Shown piece after piece: positions 9,989-20,590 of a DNA stretch of 64,000 bases; positions within the stretch are counted from its first letter, which is position 1, and each line of letters begins with the position of its first letter. The notes under the pieces are model-generated. The model searched no databases, was not told where the DNA came from, and saw nothing but the letters and a program-made list of their open reading frames with translations. Origin of the DNA: Selaginella moellendorffii (taxonomy: Eukaryota > Streptophyta > Lycopodiopsida > Selaginellales > Selaginellaceae); contig NW_003314375.1 in assembly GCF_000143415.4 (NCBI RefSeq), forward strand, positions 311,369 through 375,368, in the 5' to 3' direction. The position numbers were made by a program, and so were the translations under genes.

Positions 9989-10441
9989 CTAGTGTCTTCC
10001 CGGATTTGAGGAAGCGGCACCAGCGAGCATCGGTCCGGTGGGCGCCGGCGAAGAGTGAGTGAGAGGAATCCAGCCTTTGGGATTGGCGGGGTCTTGGACC
10101 CATTGCATGGTGCTCATGTTTGGAATCTCCACGAAGACCATGGAGAACTCGCCAATCTTCTCGAGCAGGCCCTTCTTCCCGGCGCGGAGCACCAGATTGG
10201 CCTTGTGAAAGGAGAAGATGCCGTTGGTGAGGCGGACGATGTCGCTGGGCTGGAAGGCGTCGCACTCGGCGCCCCACATCTGGAGGTGGACGCTGGCGGT
10301 GGAATCGGCGACGAGCGCGATGCACATGAGAATGCCGCCGTCGCTGCGCGAGGCGTTGTACTTCTCCAGGATGATGAAGGTCGTGTTGATGTTGTTTCCC
10401 ACCGAGGGGCGGAGATCACGGACCTTGAGCATCGTCGCCAT
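9989..10441 (-). CDS. SOSS complex subunit B-like OB-fold ssDNA-binding protein
   Basis: Intronless, 150 aa, ATG at 10441. It resembles human SOSS-B1/hSSB1 and plant relatives: 'KVRDLRPSVGNNINTTFIIL' opens the OB fold and 'GAECDAFQPSDIVRLTNGI' and 'VLRAGKKGLLEKIGEFSMVF' complete the barrel. A short Pro/Ser-rich tail follows. In animals these proteins bind single-stranded DNA and RNA-DNA hybrids in double-strand break repair and with the Integrator complex. A nuclear role is expected here. It converges on the LRR receptor gene, with 83 bp between the two stop codons. Start and length fit the family. Confidence 0.82.
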   Translation of the reverse strand: MATMLKVRDLRPSVGNNINTTFIILEKYNASRSDGGILMCIALVADSTASVHLQMWGAECDAFQPSDIVRLTNGIFSFHKANLVLRAGKKGLLEKIGEFSMVFVEIPNMSTMQWVQDPANPKGWIPLTHSSPAPTGPMLAGAASSNPGRH

Positions 10442-10550
10442 TCTAGGGTTCTATAGGGCTTTTAGAAGTAACATTGATGTAAAGTTGAGTAACTCGTGTT
10501 GTTTAAAAACTAAAGTGCCCTAAGCGACGGCCGATAAAGCACTGCCTTGG

Positions 10551-11735
10551 CTAAATCCTCTGGGTTTCGGTCCACTCCCCTGTGCTCAAGTAGTAAACAA
10601 ACACGATCCCTGTCTCCGAAAAAGTGACGAGGTTCCCCTCTGCAGCGGTCTTGCAACGGAAAATGTATCCAAGATTCCGCCGCCCAGGATACACTTCTTC
10701 AAGTATTGCGTCATGGAGAACTGCAGAGACTGGAACCAAGCCACCATTCTCATCGACTTTCCACACGCCATAGCCATCAACTCCGCAGTCCCCTTCCTCC
10801 CGGTCGCCTCCCGCATACATCCAACCGCTTGCAAAGTAGCGCTGGCCATTGTGATCCCACAGCCTCGTCGTGCACGTACCCGGGCGCGGCAAAACGCAGC
10901 GAAGACTCTCTCCACCTTCTCCAACCTTGTCTTCGTGGCCCGTTGTGATCCTCAGGCTGCGGACGGCCGCACCGGTGCTCCACCTGGCGCGGCCGAAGTC
11001 GTAAAATCCCAGGATGGTGAGGTCATAGAAGTAGTCGTCCAAGTCTGGAAATACAGCTCGAGGAGGAGGGCTTTGTTCATAAGCTATATTCCGCTGCTCC
11101 CTCGCCTTGACGTAGGATCGGGAGAACGGGAGCTTGGGGAGAGAAGACCACGCGCGTGTTGCCGAGTCGTAGATGCAGCACCAGTGGCCCGAGGTGTTGG
11201 GGGCGGTGTAGTACAGGCCGACTTTGAAGCCATTATTGTAGACAAACATGGCAAAGTCGAGCGCTCCCACATCAGTGTGTCTTTCTCTGTCCTTCCAATG
11301 GAGCGGTGACAGTTCCATCCACTCTTGGGTGACCGGATTGCCCACCACCAGGTGAAACAAATCGCTAGTGGGATCCAGGTCGGGTTTGGGCGAGCTCAAG
11401 ATGCATACCAGGCCACCCGCGGAAGCAACGACTACCGTATGAGGAAAGGGTTGTGGTGAGTAGGGCAACGCCAACTCCTCGTGGTTCGGCTGTGATGGAT
11501 CCCAGGCGAGGCAACGGCTGCAGAAGGAGCTAGTCATAACCCGCAAGGATTCCTTGTCGCCACTGTTTTGGCACCAGCGGCGGCGGAAAGAGGGATTGCC
11601 GAGGATGGACTTCCATGACTTGCAAACGGCGGAGCATGCCGGCAGTGAGGCCAGGTCCACAAAGCTGAGAACCAACTCCAAAATGTCATCTTGAGCGAGC
11701 AAAACCGATACCGGCGTCTGCTTGGCCTGCTTCAT
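10551..11735 (-). CDS. F-box protein, array copy 1 (frameshifted C-terminus)
   Basis: 394 aa, ATG at 11735, no intron. The F-box occupies about residues 15-53 ('ILELVLSFVDLASLPACSAV', then CKSW). It should bind SKP1 and bring a target to an SCF ubiquitin ligase. The rest has repeated beta-rich segments ('HWCCIYDSATRAWSSLPKLP', 'GVWKVDENGG') like the substrate domains of plant F-box/kelch-like proteins. Compared with copies 2-4, a 10-base stretch is missing near 10575 and the frame changes. The tail becomes 'GEWTETQRI' and about 29 residues are lost. The upstream region is identical in kind to that of copy 2, so expression may be retained. Confidence 0.85.
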   Translation of the reverse strand: MKQAKQTPVSVLLAQDDILELVLSFVDLASLPACSAVCKSWKSILGNPSFRRRWCQNSGDKESLRVMTSSFCSRCLAWDPSQPNHEELALPYSPQPFPHTVVVASAGGLVCILSSPKPDLDPTSDLFHLVVGNPVTQEWMELSPLHWKDRERHTDVGALDFAMFVYNNGFKVGLYYTAPNTSGHWCCIYDSATRAWSSLPKLPFSRSYVKAREQRNIAYEQSPPPRAVFPDLDDYFYDLTILGFYDFGRARWSTGAAVRSLRITTGHEDKVGEGGESLRCVLPRPGTCTTRLWDHNGQRYFASGWMYAGGDREEGDCGVDGYGVWKVDENGGLVPVSAVLHDAILEEVYPGRRNLGYIFRCKTAAEGNLVTFSETGIVFVYYLSTGEWTETQRI

Positions 11736-12028
11736 CCCGAGGAATGCCTAAACGTGCTGCGCCTTATAGTGCTGCAAAAGGAAGAAAGGTAAGAATCAAG
11801 AATGGGATATTCCTTAAACCTTTGACAAAAACCTCATTTTTTTATGAAGAGACGCCATACTTCTACTGCACAAGCAAAGCACCGCAAAGTGAGGGGAAGT
11901 AATCCCCCACAGATCTCGCCGCTCTTCTTGCACAGCGCCTCAACTCAAATTTCACGATACAACGCTCCTTTCCTGCATGCTGTGGAATTTCCTGGCTTGA
12001 ACCATATCCCCTCTCTGGGTATATCCTT

Positions 12029-12331
12029 CTAGTATGCTGCCTTGGCCTTCTCAAACCGCCCATTTGTTGTGTAGGCATTGCGCAGCGTATTCCAGGAGAA
12101 CACATCCTTCACTGGTATTCTCTCGTAGAAAAGCTCCTCTACTTCGAACAATTTCCCCTTCTCGGCAGCAAGCGCGGCGAGCATCTCCCTTGTTAATCTC
12201 TCACGCCTAAGATGTTTCCTTGTCCGCGCTCCCACCATGAGAAGATTGGAGATGTATCGCACCTTGTGGTAGGCGCTGGCAAGCACCCCGCTTGGCACCG
12301 TCAAGATCTTTCGTCTCTTTAGATTCTTCAA
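12029..12331 (-). pseudogene. PPR-gene remnant, array unit 1
   Basis: An open stretch of about 100 codons without a proper ATG (it opens with TTG). It contains one recognisable PPR-like motif near its end ('KDVFSWNTLRNAYTTNGRF') preceded by basic sequence. The same remnant recurs in the other three units, which makes it part of the repeat and not an independent gene. No larger PPR frame surrounds it. Confidence 0.6.
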
Positions 12332-12649
12332 TGGGACTACTTGAAGATTGAAGTTACAATTGAAGTTACGTCATTCGAGATCTACACGAGATAGTGGAAG
12401 TTTGTGAAAAAAGAATTTCACAGTCAGAGTAAGAAGTAGTGTTTCATACTTTACCAACTGGAACTATATAACTTGCGGTGTATCCACTCTCCATTTTCTC
12501 AGCGTTCAGCAGCCTCTGGACATCCAACAATGGATGGTTTGTAGGAAAGGCGAGAATCACACAGTTCCAGGTCCAATCGCATTTAATCGTACTCGAATTC
12601 TGAACATGTATCTGGATTTACAAAGAAAGGTTTTGGGTGCTGCGCTTAA
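12332..12649. other. Repeat-unit spacer (recurs at 15709-16026, 19086-19403, 22448-22767)
   Basis: About 318 bp of spacer is present in every unit. An 86-codon plus-strand frame appears in two of the copies (15781-16041 and 19158-19418), but it shows no known motif and is interrupted in the others by a one-base length change in an A-run. I see no gene in it. Confidence 0.5.
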
Positions 12650-12900
12650 AACTAAAGTGTCCTGATCGACGGCCGATAAAGACTCCCTTAGCTAACTCAT
12701 TTGGTTTCCACCCACTCCACCCCACTGCTGATTCCGAAAAGGTGGCGAGGTTCCAGCGGTATTGCAACAAAAAATGTGTCCGGGGTACACTTCCTCAAGT
12801 ATGGCGTTATGAAGCCCTGCGGAGACTGTAACTAAGTCACCTTTGTCACCCTGGCGCGGCAAAACGGAGCCATCTTCTCTAGCTCGCTGCGCAGCACCAG
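12650..12900 (-). pseudogene. F-box 3' remnant, array unit 1
   Basis: This stretch matches the 3' part of the F-box genes (compare 13880-14290) with several internal deletions. It matches the decayed copy at 22768-23030 even more closely. It has no F-box and no open frame of useful size. Its left part fixes the origin of the rearranged units and its right edge abuts the gene fragment that follows. Confidence 0.7.
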
Positions 12901-12901
12901 A

Positions 12902-13709
12902 TCTGCTCTTTCACGGCCAGTCTCTCGTCTTCAAGAGGTTTACGATAGATATGGACGAATGCGCTCTGTGTTCGGCGCTCCTCTCCCGGTCCACTAAGAG
13001 CTACACCTCACGAGTTCTCATCGATCGCTACAGCCTCTTTGTCAACGATTACATAGACTCGAAGCAGCTGCACTACTTGCTAGCTGAGAACCAAGCGGAG
13101 CTAGAGAACATGGCTGGTTCCAGAGGCAGCTCGAACAACTTCATGGCTCGTATAGTTCCAGTCTACGTCTTTGATCTCAAGAGCGACAGGATCGTCATGC
13201 TGGACCGCGACCATCAGTCGATGGCTTTCAGGGACATGATAATCGCGATCCGGAGCAAAGGATACCAGACAGTGTCCGAGTTCAATTGCAACCATCGTCC
13301 CATGATGGTGGAGACGAGAAGGCTCGAGCGTCCACTGGTCGCGTCGCTGCTTCAAACTCTGTGGGGCGTGACACCAACGTACCTCACCTGGAGCAGCGAG
13401 CACAACTCGACGTTTCTAGACTACACTTGGAGCCTGGGGAACACGCCGTTCGGTCCGTTTTCGAAGCTCTCGTCGCTGTCATTCGCGCAGAGAGACGCTG
13501 CTCCTCGCAACGTCCTGCACACGATGCTCAACACGACGGTGTGGGGAGCCATTGAGATGCTGGAAACGTTGAAGGGACTGGGAGGCGAGAAGGCTGTGCT
13601 CAAGAGCAGGCAGGGGACGGAGATGAACCAGAGATGGAACTTACTACTCTACAAGCTCAACAAGGCAACATCGGCCATGTCTCACTTCGATTTCAACTTG
13701 GCTCTCTGA
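12902..13709 (+). pseudogene. Internal fragment of the 23858-25831 gene, array unit 1
   Basis: 805 bp (12902-13706) correspond base for base in length to 24880-25684 of the full gene, followed at once by TGA. The frame is open ('LLFHGQSLVFKRFTIDMDEC' onward), so the sequence has not decayed, but the 5' half of the gene, its signal peptide and its promoter are missing. The first internal ATG would give a protein of about 250 aa. I treat it as a duplicated gene fragment, possibly transcribed. Confidence 0.75.
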
Positions 13710-13843
13710 TGCCTGTGTGGTAGGTCTTTTTCTTCTTCTCATGCAAAGCTCATTCGTGAAAGAAAGACAAAAGGCATCATACTATTAAAATAAATTGAAT
13801 TTACATGTTTACATTTGTACAATGTGTGTAAAGTTGCATGAAT

Positions 13844-15112
13844 TCACTCTAATCGCTCCAACTCGTGTTGCTTAGACTTAAGTGTCCTAAGCGACGGCCG
13901 ATAAAGCACTGCCTTGGCAAAATCATCTGGGTTCCGGTCCACTCCACCCCACTGCCCTGTGCTCAAGTAGTAAACAAACACGATCCCTGTCTCCGAAAAA
14001 GTGACGAGGTTCCCCTCTGCAGCGGTATTGCAACGGAAAATGTATCCAAGATTCCGCCGCCCAGGATACACTTCTTCAAGTATTGCGTCATGGAGAACTG
14101 CAGAGACTGGAACCAAGCCACCATTCTCATCGACTTTCCACACGCCATAGCCATCAACTCCGCAGTCCCCTTCCTCCCGGTCACCTCCCGCATACATCCA
14201 ACCGCTTGCAAAGTAGCGCTGGCCATTGTGCTCCCACAGCCTCGTCGTGCATGTACCTGGGAGCGGCAAAACGCAGCGCAGACTCTCTCCACCTTCTTCA
14301 ACCTTGTCTTCGTGGCCCGTTGTGATCCTCAGGCTGCGGACGGCCGCACCGGTGCACCACCTGGCGCGGCCGAAGTCGTACAATCCCAGGATGGTGAGGT
14401 CATAGAAGTAGTCGTCCAAGTCTGGAAATACAGCTCGAGGAGGAAAGCTTTGTTCGTAAGCTATATTCCGCTGCTTCCTCGCCTTGACGTAGGATCGGGA
14501 GAACGGGAGCTTGGGGAGAGAAGACCACGCGCGTGTTGCCGAGTCGTAGATGCAGCACCAGTGGCCCGAGGTGTTGGGGGCGGTGTAGTACAGGCCGACT
14601 TTGAAGCCATTATTGTAGACAAACATGGCAAAGTCGAGCGCTCCCACATCAGTGTGTCTTTCTCTGTCCTTCCAATGGAGCGGTGACAGTTCCATCCACT
14701 CTTGGGTGACCGGATTGCCCACCACCAGGTGAAACAAATCGCTAGTGGGATCCAGGTCGGGTTTGGGCGAGCTCAAGATGCATACCAGGCCACCCGCGGA
14801 AGCAACGACTACCGTATGAGGAAAGGGTTGTGGTGAGTAGGGCAACGCCAACTCCTCGTGGTTCGGCTGTGATGGATCCCAGGCGAGGCAACGGCTGCAG
14901 AAGGAGCTAGTCATAACCCGCAAGGATTCCTTGTCGCCACTGTTTTGGCACCAGCGGCGGCGGAAAGAGGGATTGCCGAGGATGGACTTCCATGACTTGC
15001 AAACGGCGGAGCATGCCGGCAGTGAGGCCAGGTCCACAAAGCTGAGAACCAACTCCAAAATGTCATCTTGAGCGAGCAAAACCGATACCGGCGTCTGCTT
15101 GGCCTGCTTCAT
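13844..15112 (-). CDS. F-box protein, array copy 2
   Basis: 422 aa, ATG at 15112, no intron. It is the same F-box/beta-domain protein as copy 1 but with the full C-terminal tail ('DFAKAVLYRPSLRTLKSKQ'). The N-terminal F-box is intact. This copy has no private indel and best represents the array consensus. Predicted role: substrate adaptor of an SCF E3 ligase; target unknown. A 273-codon frame lies on the opposite strand but is a shadow of this gene. Confidence 0.88.
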   Translation of the reverse strand: MKQAKQTPVSVLLAQDDILELVLSFVDLASLPACSAVCKSWKSILGNPSFRRRWCQNSGDKESLRVMTSSFCSRCLAWDPSQPNHEELALPYSPQPFPHTVVVASAGGLVCILSSPKPDLDPTSDLFHLVVGNPVTQEWMELSPLHWKDRERHTDVGALDFAMFVYNNGFKVGLYYTAPNTSGHWCCIYDSATRAWSSLPKLPFSRSYVKARKQRNIAYEQSFPPRAVFPDLDDYFYDLTILGLYDFGRARWCTGAAVRSLRITTGHEDKVEEGGESLRCVLPLPGTCTTRLWEHNGQRYFASGWMYAGGDREEGDCGVDGYGVWKVDENGGLVPVSAVLHDAILEEVYPGRRNLGYIFRCNTAAEGNLVTFSETGIVFVYYLSTGQWGGVDRNPDDFAKAVLYRPSLRTLKSKQHELERLE

Positions 15113-15405
15113 CCCGAGGAATGCCTAAACGTGCTGCGCCTTATAGTGCTGCAAAAGGAAGAAAGGTAAGAATCAAGAATGGGATATTCCTTAAACCTTT
15201 GACAAAAACCTCATTTTTTTATGAAGAGACGCCATACTTCTACTGCACAAGCAAAGCACCCCAAAGTGAGGGGAAGTAATCCCCCACAGATCTCGCCGCT
15301 CTTCTTGCACAGCGCCTCAACTCAAATTTCACGATACAACGCTCCTTTCCTGCATGCTGTGGAATTTCCTGGCTTGAACCATATCCCCTCTCTGGGTATA
15401 TCCTT

Positions 15406-15708
15406 CTAGTATGCTGCCTTGGCCTTCTCAAACCGCCCATTTGTTGTGTAGGCATTGCGCAGCGTATTCCAGGAGAACACATCCTTCACTGGTATTCTCT
15501 CGTAGAAAAGCTCCTCTACTTCGAACAATTTCCCCTTCTCGGCAGCAAGCGCGGCGAGCATCTCCCTTGTTAATCTCTCACGCCTAAGATGTTTCCTTGT
15601 CCGCGCTCCCACCATGAGAAGATTGGAGATGTATCGCACCTTGTGGTAGGCGCTGGCAAGCACCCCGCTTGGCACCGTCAAGATCTTTCGTCTCTTTAGA
15701 TTCTTCAA
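15406..15708 (-). pseudogene. PPR-gene remnant, array unit 2
   Basis: Copy of the remnant at 12029-12331, identical in translation. It has no ATG at its opening and carries one PPR-like motif. Confidence 0.6.
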
Positions 15709-16026
15709 TGGGACTACTTGAAGATTGAAGTTACAATTGAAGTTACGTCATTCGAGATCTACACGAGATAGTGGAAGTTTGTGAAAAAGAATTTCACAGT
15801 CAGAGTAAGAAGTAGTGTTTCATACTTTACCAACTGGAACTATATAACTTGCGGTGTATCCACTCTCCATTTTCTCAGCGTTCAGCAGCCTCTGGACATC
15901 CAACAATGGATGGTTTGTAGGAAAGGCGAGAATCACACAGTTCCAGGTCCAATCGCATTTAATCGTACTCGAATTCTGAACATGTATCTGGATTTACAAA
16001 GAAAGGTTTTGGGTGCTGCGCTTAAA

Positions 16027-16276
16027 ACTAAAGTGTCCTGATCGACGGCCGATAAAGACTCCCTTAGCTAACTCATTTGGTTTCCACCCACTCCACCCCA
16101 CTGCTGATTCCGAAAAGGTGGCGAGGTTCCAGCGGTATTGCAACAAAAAATGTGTCCGGGGTACACTTCCTCAAGTATGGCGTTATGAAGCCCTGCGGAG
16201 ACTGTAACTAAGTCACCTTTGTCACCCTGGCGCGGCAAAACGGAGCCATCTTCTCTAGCTCGCTGCGCAGCACCAG
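16027..16276 (-). pseudogene. F-box 3' remnant, array unit 2
   Basis: Second copy of the deleted F-box 3' end described at 12650-12900. It is directly joined to the gene fragment starting at 16278. Confidence 0.68.
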
Positions 16277-16277
16277 A

Positions 16278-17085
16278 TCTGCTCTTTCACGGCCAGTCTC
16301 TCGTCTTCAAGAGGTTTACGATAGATATGGACGAATGCGCTCTGTGTTCGGCGCTCCTCTCCCGGTCCACTAAGAGCTACACCTCACGAGTTCTCATCGA
16401 TCGCTACAGCCTCTTTGTCAACGATTACATAGACTCGAAGCAGCTGCACTACTTGCTAGCTGAGAACCAAGCGGAGCTAGAGAACATGGCTGGTTCCAGA
16501 GGCAGCTCGAACAACTTCATGGCTCGTATAGTTCCAGTCTACGTCTTTGATCTCAAGAGCGACAGGATCGTCATGCTGGACCGCGACCATCAGTCGATGG
16601 CTTTCAGGGACATGATAATCGCGATCCGGAGCAAAGGATACCAGACAGTGTCCGAGTTCAATTGCAACCATCGTCCCATGATGGTGGAGACGAGAAGGCT
16701 CGAGCGTCCACTGGTCGCGTCGCTGCTTCAAACTCTGTGGGGCGTGACACCAACGTACCTCACCTGGAGCAGCGAGCACAACTCGACGTTTCTAGACTAC
16801 ACTTGGAGCCTGGGGAACACGCCGTTCGGTCCGTTTTCGAAGCTCTCGTCGCTGTCATTCGCGCAGAGAGACGCTGCTCCTCGCAACGTCCTGCACACGA
16901 TGCTCAACACGACGGTGTGGGGAGCCATTGAGATGCTGGAAACGTTGAAGGGACTGGGAGGCGAGAAGGCTGTGCTCAAGAGCAGGCAGGGGACGGAGAT
17001 GAACCAGAGATGGAACTTACTACTCTACAAGCTCAACAAGGCAACATCGGCCATGTCTCACTTCGATTTCAACTTGGCTCTCTGA
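16278..17085 (+). pseudogene. Internal fragment of the 23858-25831 gene, array unit 2
   Basis: 805-bp fragment plus TGA, with the same breakpoints as unit 1 and no codon-level difference that I can see. It lacks the 5' half and the normal 3' end of the parent. Confidence 0.75.
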
Positions 17086-17219
17086 TGCCTGTGTGGTAGG
17101 TCTTTTTCTTCTTCTCATGCAAAGCTCATTCGTGAAAGAAAGACAAAAGGCATCATACTATTAAAATAAATTGAATTTACATGTTTACATTTGTACAATG
17201 TGTGTAAAGTTGCATGAAT

Positions 17220-18491
17220 TCACTCTAATCGCTCCAACTCGTGTTGCTTAGACTTAAGTGTCCTAAGCGACGGCCGATAAAGCACTGCCTTGGCAAAATC
17301 ATCTGGGTTCCGGTCCACTCCACCCCACTGCCCTGTGCTCAAGTAGTAAACAAACACGATCCCTGTCTCCGAAAAAGTGACGAGGTTCCCCTCTGCAGCG
17401 GTATTGCAACGGAAAATGTATCCAAGATTCCGCCGCCCAGGATACACTTCTTCAAGTATTGCGTCATGGAGAACTGCAGAGACTGGAACCAAGCCACCAT
17501 TCTCATCGACTTTCCACACGCCATAGCCATCAACTCCGCAGTCCCCTTCCTCCCGGTCACCTCCCGCATACATCCAACCGCTTGCAAAGTAGCGCTGGCC
17601 ATTGTGCTCCCACAGCCTCGTCGTGCATGTACCTGGGAGCGGCAAAACGCAGCGCAGACTCTCTCCACCTTGTTCAACCTTGTCTTCGTGGCCCGTTGTG
17701 ATCCTCAGGCTGCGGACGGCCGCACCGGTGCACCACCTGGCGCGGCCGAAGTCGTACAATCCCAGGATGGTGAGGTCATAGAAGTAGTCGTCCAAGTCTG
17801 GAAATACAGCTCGAGGAGGAAAGCTTTGTTCGTAAGCTATATTCCGCTGCTTCCTCGCCTTGACGTAGGATCGGGAGAACGGGAGCTTGGGGAGAGAAGA
17901 CCACGCGCGTGTTGCCGAGTCGTAGATGCAGCACCAGTGGCCCGAGGTGTTGGGGGCGGTGTAGTACAGGCCGACTTTGAAGCCATTATTGTAGACAAAC
18001 ATGGCAAAGTCGAGCGCTCCCACATCAGTGTGTCTTTCTCTGTCCTTCCAATGGAGCGGTGACAGTTCCATCCACTCTTGGGTGACCGGATTGCCCACCA
18101 CCAGGTGAAACAAATCGCTAGTGGGATCCAGGTCGGGTTTGGGCGAGCTCAAGATGCATACCAGGCCACCCGCGGAAGCAACGACTACCGTATGAGGAAA
18201 GGGTTGTGGTGAGTAGGGCAACGCCAACTCCTCGTGGTTCGGCTGTGATGGATCCCAGGCGAGGCAACGGTGGCTGCAGAAGGAGCTAGTCATAACCCGC
18301 AAGGATTCCTTGTCGCCACTGTTTTGGCACCACCGGCGGCGAAAGGATGGATTGCCGAGGATGGACTTCCATGACTTGCAAACGACGGAGCATGCCGGTA
18401 GTGAGGCCAGGTCCACAAAGCTGAGAACCAACTCCAAAATATCATCTTGAGCGAGCAGAACCGATACAGGCGTCTGCTTGGCCTGCTTCAT
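17220..18491 (-). CDS. F-box protein, array copy 3
   Basis: 423 aa, ATG at 18491. It has a one-codon insertion relative to copy 2 ('FCSHRCLAW' versus 'FCSRCLAW') and Val for Ala in 'ACSVVCKSW'. Its F-box-coding end and upstream region carry several private substitutions and indels, while its 3' two-thirds is almost identical to copy 2. This is a mosaic pattern. Function is predicted as for the other copies. Confidence 0.88.
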   Translation of the reverse strand: MKQAKQTPVSVLLAQDDILELVLSFVDLASLPACSVVCKSWKSILGNPSFRRRWCQNSGDKESLRVMTSSFCSHRCLAWDPSQPNHEELALPYSPQPFPHTVVVASAGGLVCILSSPKPDLDPTSDLFHLVVGNPVTQEWMELSPLHWKDRERHTDVGALDFAMFVYNNGFKVGLYYTAPNTSGHWCCIYDSATRAWSSLPKLPFSRSYVKARKQRNIAYEQSFPPRAVFPDLDDYFYDLTILGLYDFGRARWCTGAAVRSLRITTGHEDKVEQGGESLRCVLPLPGTCTTRLWEHNGQRYFASGWMYAGGDREEGDCGVDGYGVWKVDENGGLVPVSAVLHDAILEEVYPGRRNLGYIFRCNTAAEGNLVTFSETGIVFVYYLSTGQWGGVDRNPDDFAKAVLYRPSLRTLKSKQHELERLE

Positions 18492-18782
18492 CCCGAGGAA
18501 TGCCTAAAAGTGCTGCGCCTTATAGTGCTGCAAAGGGAAGAAACGTGAGAATCAAGAATGGGATATTCCTTAAACCTTTGACAAAAACCTCATTTTTTAT
18601 GAAGAGACGCCATACTATTGCTCTTCTACTGCACAAGCAAAGCACCGCAAAGTGAGGGGAAGTAATCCCCCACAGATCTCGCCGCTCTTCTTGCACAGCG
18701 CCTCAACTCAAATTTCACGATACAACGCTCCTTTCCTGCATGCTGTGGAATTTCCTGGCTTGAACCATATCCCTATATCCTT

Positions 18783-19085
18783 CTAGTATGCTGCCTTGGC
18801 CTTCTCAAACCGCCCATTTGTTGTGTAGGCACTGCGCAGCGTATTCCAGGAGAACACATCCTTCACTGGTATTCTCTCGTAGAAAAGCTCCTCTACTTCG
18901 AACAATTTCCCCTTCTTGGCAGCAAGCGCGGCGAGCATCTCCCTTGTTAATCTCTCACGCCTAAGATGTTTCCTTGTCCGCGCTCCCACCATGAGAAGAT
19001 TGGAGATGTATCGCACCTTGTGGTAGGCGCTGGCAAGCACCCCGCTTGGCACCGTCAAGATCTTTCGTCTCTTTAGATTCTTCAA
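18783..19085 (-). pseudogene. PPR-gene remnant, array unit 3
   Basis: Copy of the remnant with two amino-acid changes relative to the others (Lys for Glu in 'AAKKGK', Ser for Asn in 'NTLRSAY'). Confidence 0.6.
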
Positions 19086-19403
19086 TGGGACTACTTGAAG
19101 ATTGAAGTTACAATTGAAGTTACGTCATTCGAGATCTACACGAGATAGTGGAAGTTTGTGAAAAAGAATTTCACAGTCAGAGTAAGAAGTAGTGTTTCAT
19201 ACTTTACCAACTGGGACTATATAACTTGCGGTGTATCCACTCTCCATTTTCTCAGCGTTCAGCAGCCTCTGGACATCCAACAATGGATGGTTTGGAGGAA
19301 AGGCGAGAATCACACAGTTCCAGGTCCAATCGCATTTAATCGTACTCGAATTCTGAACATGTATCTGGATTTACAAAGAAAGGTTTTGGGTGCTGCGCTT
19401 AAA

Positions 19404-19653
19404 ACTAAAGTGTCCTGATCGACGGCCGATAAAGACTCCCTTAGCTAACTCATTTGGTTTCCACCCACTCCACCCCACTGCTGATTCCGAAAAGGTGGCG
19501 AGGTTCCAGCGGTATTGCAACAAAAAATGTGTCCGGGGTACACTTCCTCAAGTATGGCGTTATGAAGCCCTGCGGAGACTGTAACTAAGTCACCTTTGTC
19601 ACCCTGGCGCGGCAAAACGGAGCCATCTTCTCTAGCTCGCTGCGCAGCACCAG
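19404..19653 (-). pseudogene. F-box 3' remnant, array unit 3
   Basis: Third copy of the deleted F-box 3' end, joined to the gene fragment at 19655. Confidence 0.68.
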
Positions 19654-19654
19654 A

Positions 19655-20456
19655 TCTGCTCTTTCACGGCCAGTCTCTCGTCTTCAAGAGGTTTACGATA
19701 GATATGGACGAATGCGCTCTGTGTTCGGCGCTCCTCTCCCGGTCCACTAAGAGCTACACCTCACGAGTTCTCATCGATCGCTACAGCCTCTTTGTCAACG
19801 ATTACATAGACTCGAAGCAGCTGCACTACTTGCTAGCTGAGAACCAAGCGGAGCTAGAGAACATGGCTGGTTCCAGAGGCAGCTCGAACAACTTCATGGC
19901 TCGTATAGTTCCAGTCTACGTCTTTGATCTCAAGAGCGACAGGATCGTCATGCTGGACCGCGACCATCAGTCGATGGCTTTCAGGGACATGATAATCGCG
20001 ATCCGGAGCAAAGGATACCAGACAGTGTCCGAGTTCAACCATCGTCCCATGATGGTGGAGACGAGAAGGCTCGAGCGTCCACTGGTCGCGTCGCTGCTTC
20101 AAACTCTGTGGGGCGTGACACCAACGTACCTCACCTGGAGCAGCGAGCACAACTCGACGTTTCTAGACTACACTTGGAGCCTGGGGAACACGCCGTTCGG
20201 TCCGTTTTCGAAGCTCTCGTCGCTGTCATTCGCGCAGAGAGACGCTGCTCCTCGCAACGTCCTGCACACGATGCTCAACACGACGGTGTGGGGAGCCATT
20301 GAGATGCTGGAAACGTTGAAGGGACTGGGAGGCGAGAAGGCTGTGCTCAAGAGCAGGCAGGGGACGGAGATGAACCAGAGATGGAACTTACTACTCTACA
20401 AGCTCAACAAGGCAACATCGGCCATGTCTCACTTCGATTTCAACTTGGCTCTCTGA
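19655..20456 (+). pseudogene. Internal fragment of the 23858-25831 gene, array unit 3
   Basis: Same breakpoints as units 1 and 2 but 6 bp shorter. An in-frame two-codon deletion gives 'SEFNHRPMM' where the others have 'SEFNCNHRPMM'. The frame stays open to the TGA at 20454-20456. Confidence 0.75.
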
Positions 20457-20590
20457 TGCCTGTGTGGTAGGTCTTTTTCTTCTTCTCATGCAAAGCTCAT
20501 TCGTGAAAGAAAGACAAAAGGCATCATACTATTAAAATAAATTGAATTTACATGTTTACATTTGTACAATGTGTGTAAAGTTGCATGAAT

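Noticed and set aside
13865-14686. 273-codon plus-strand frame conserved in three array units (also 17241-18062 and 20612-21433)
   Set aside because: It is exactly antisense to the F-box genes, is broken in copy 1, and shows no domain. It is conserved only because the units are nearly identical.
15781-16041. 86-codon frame in the array spacer
   Set aside because: It is disrupted in other units by a single-base length change in an A-run and has no motif.
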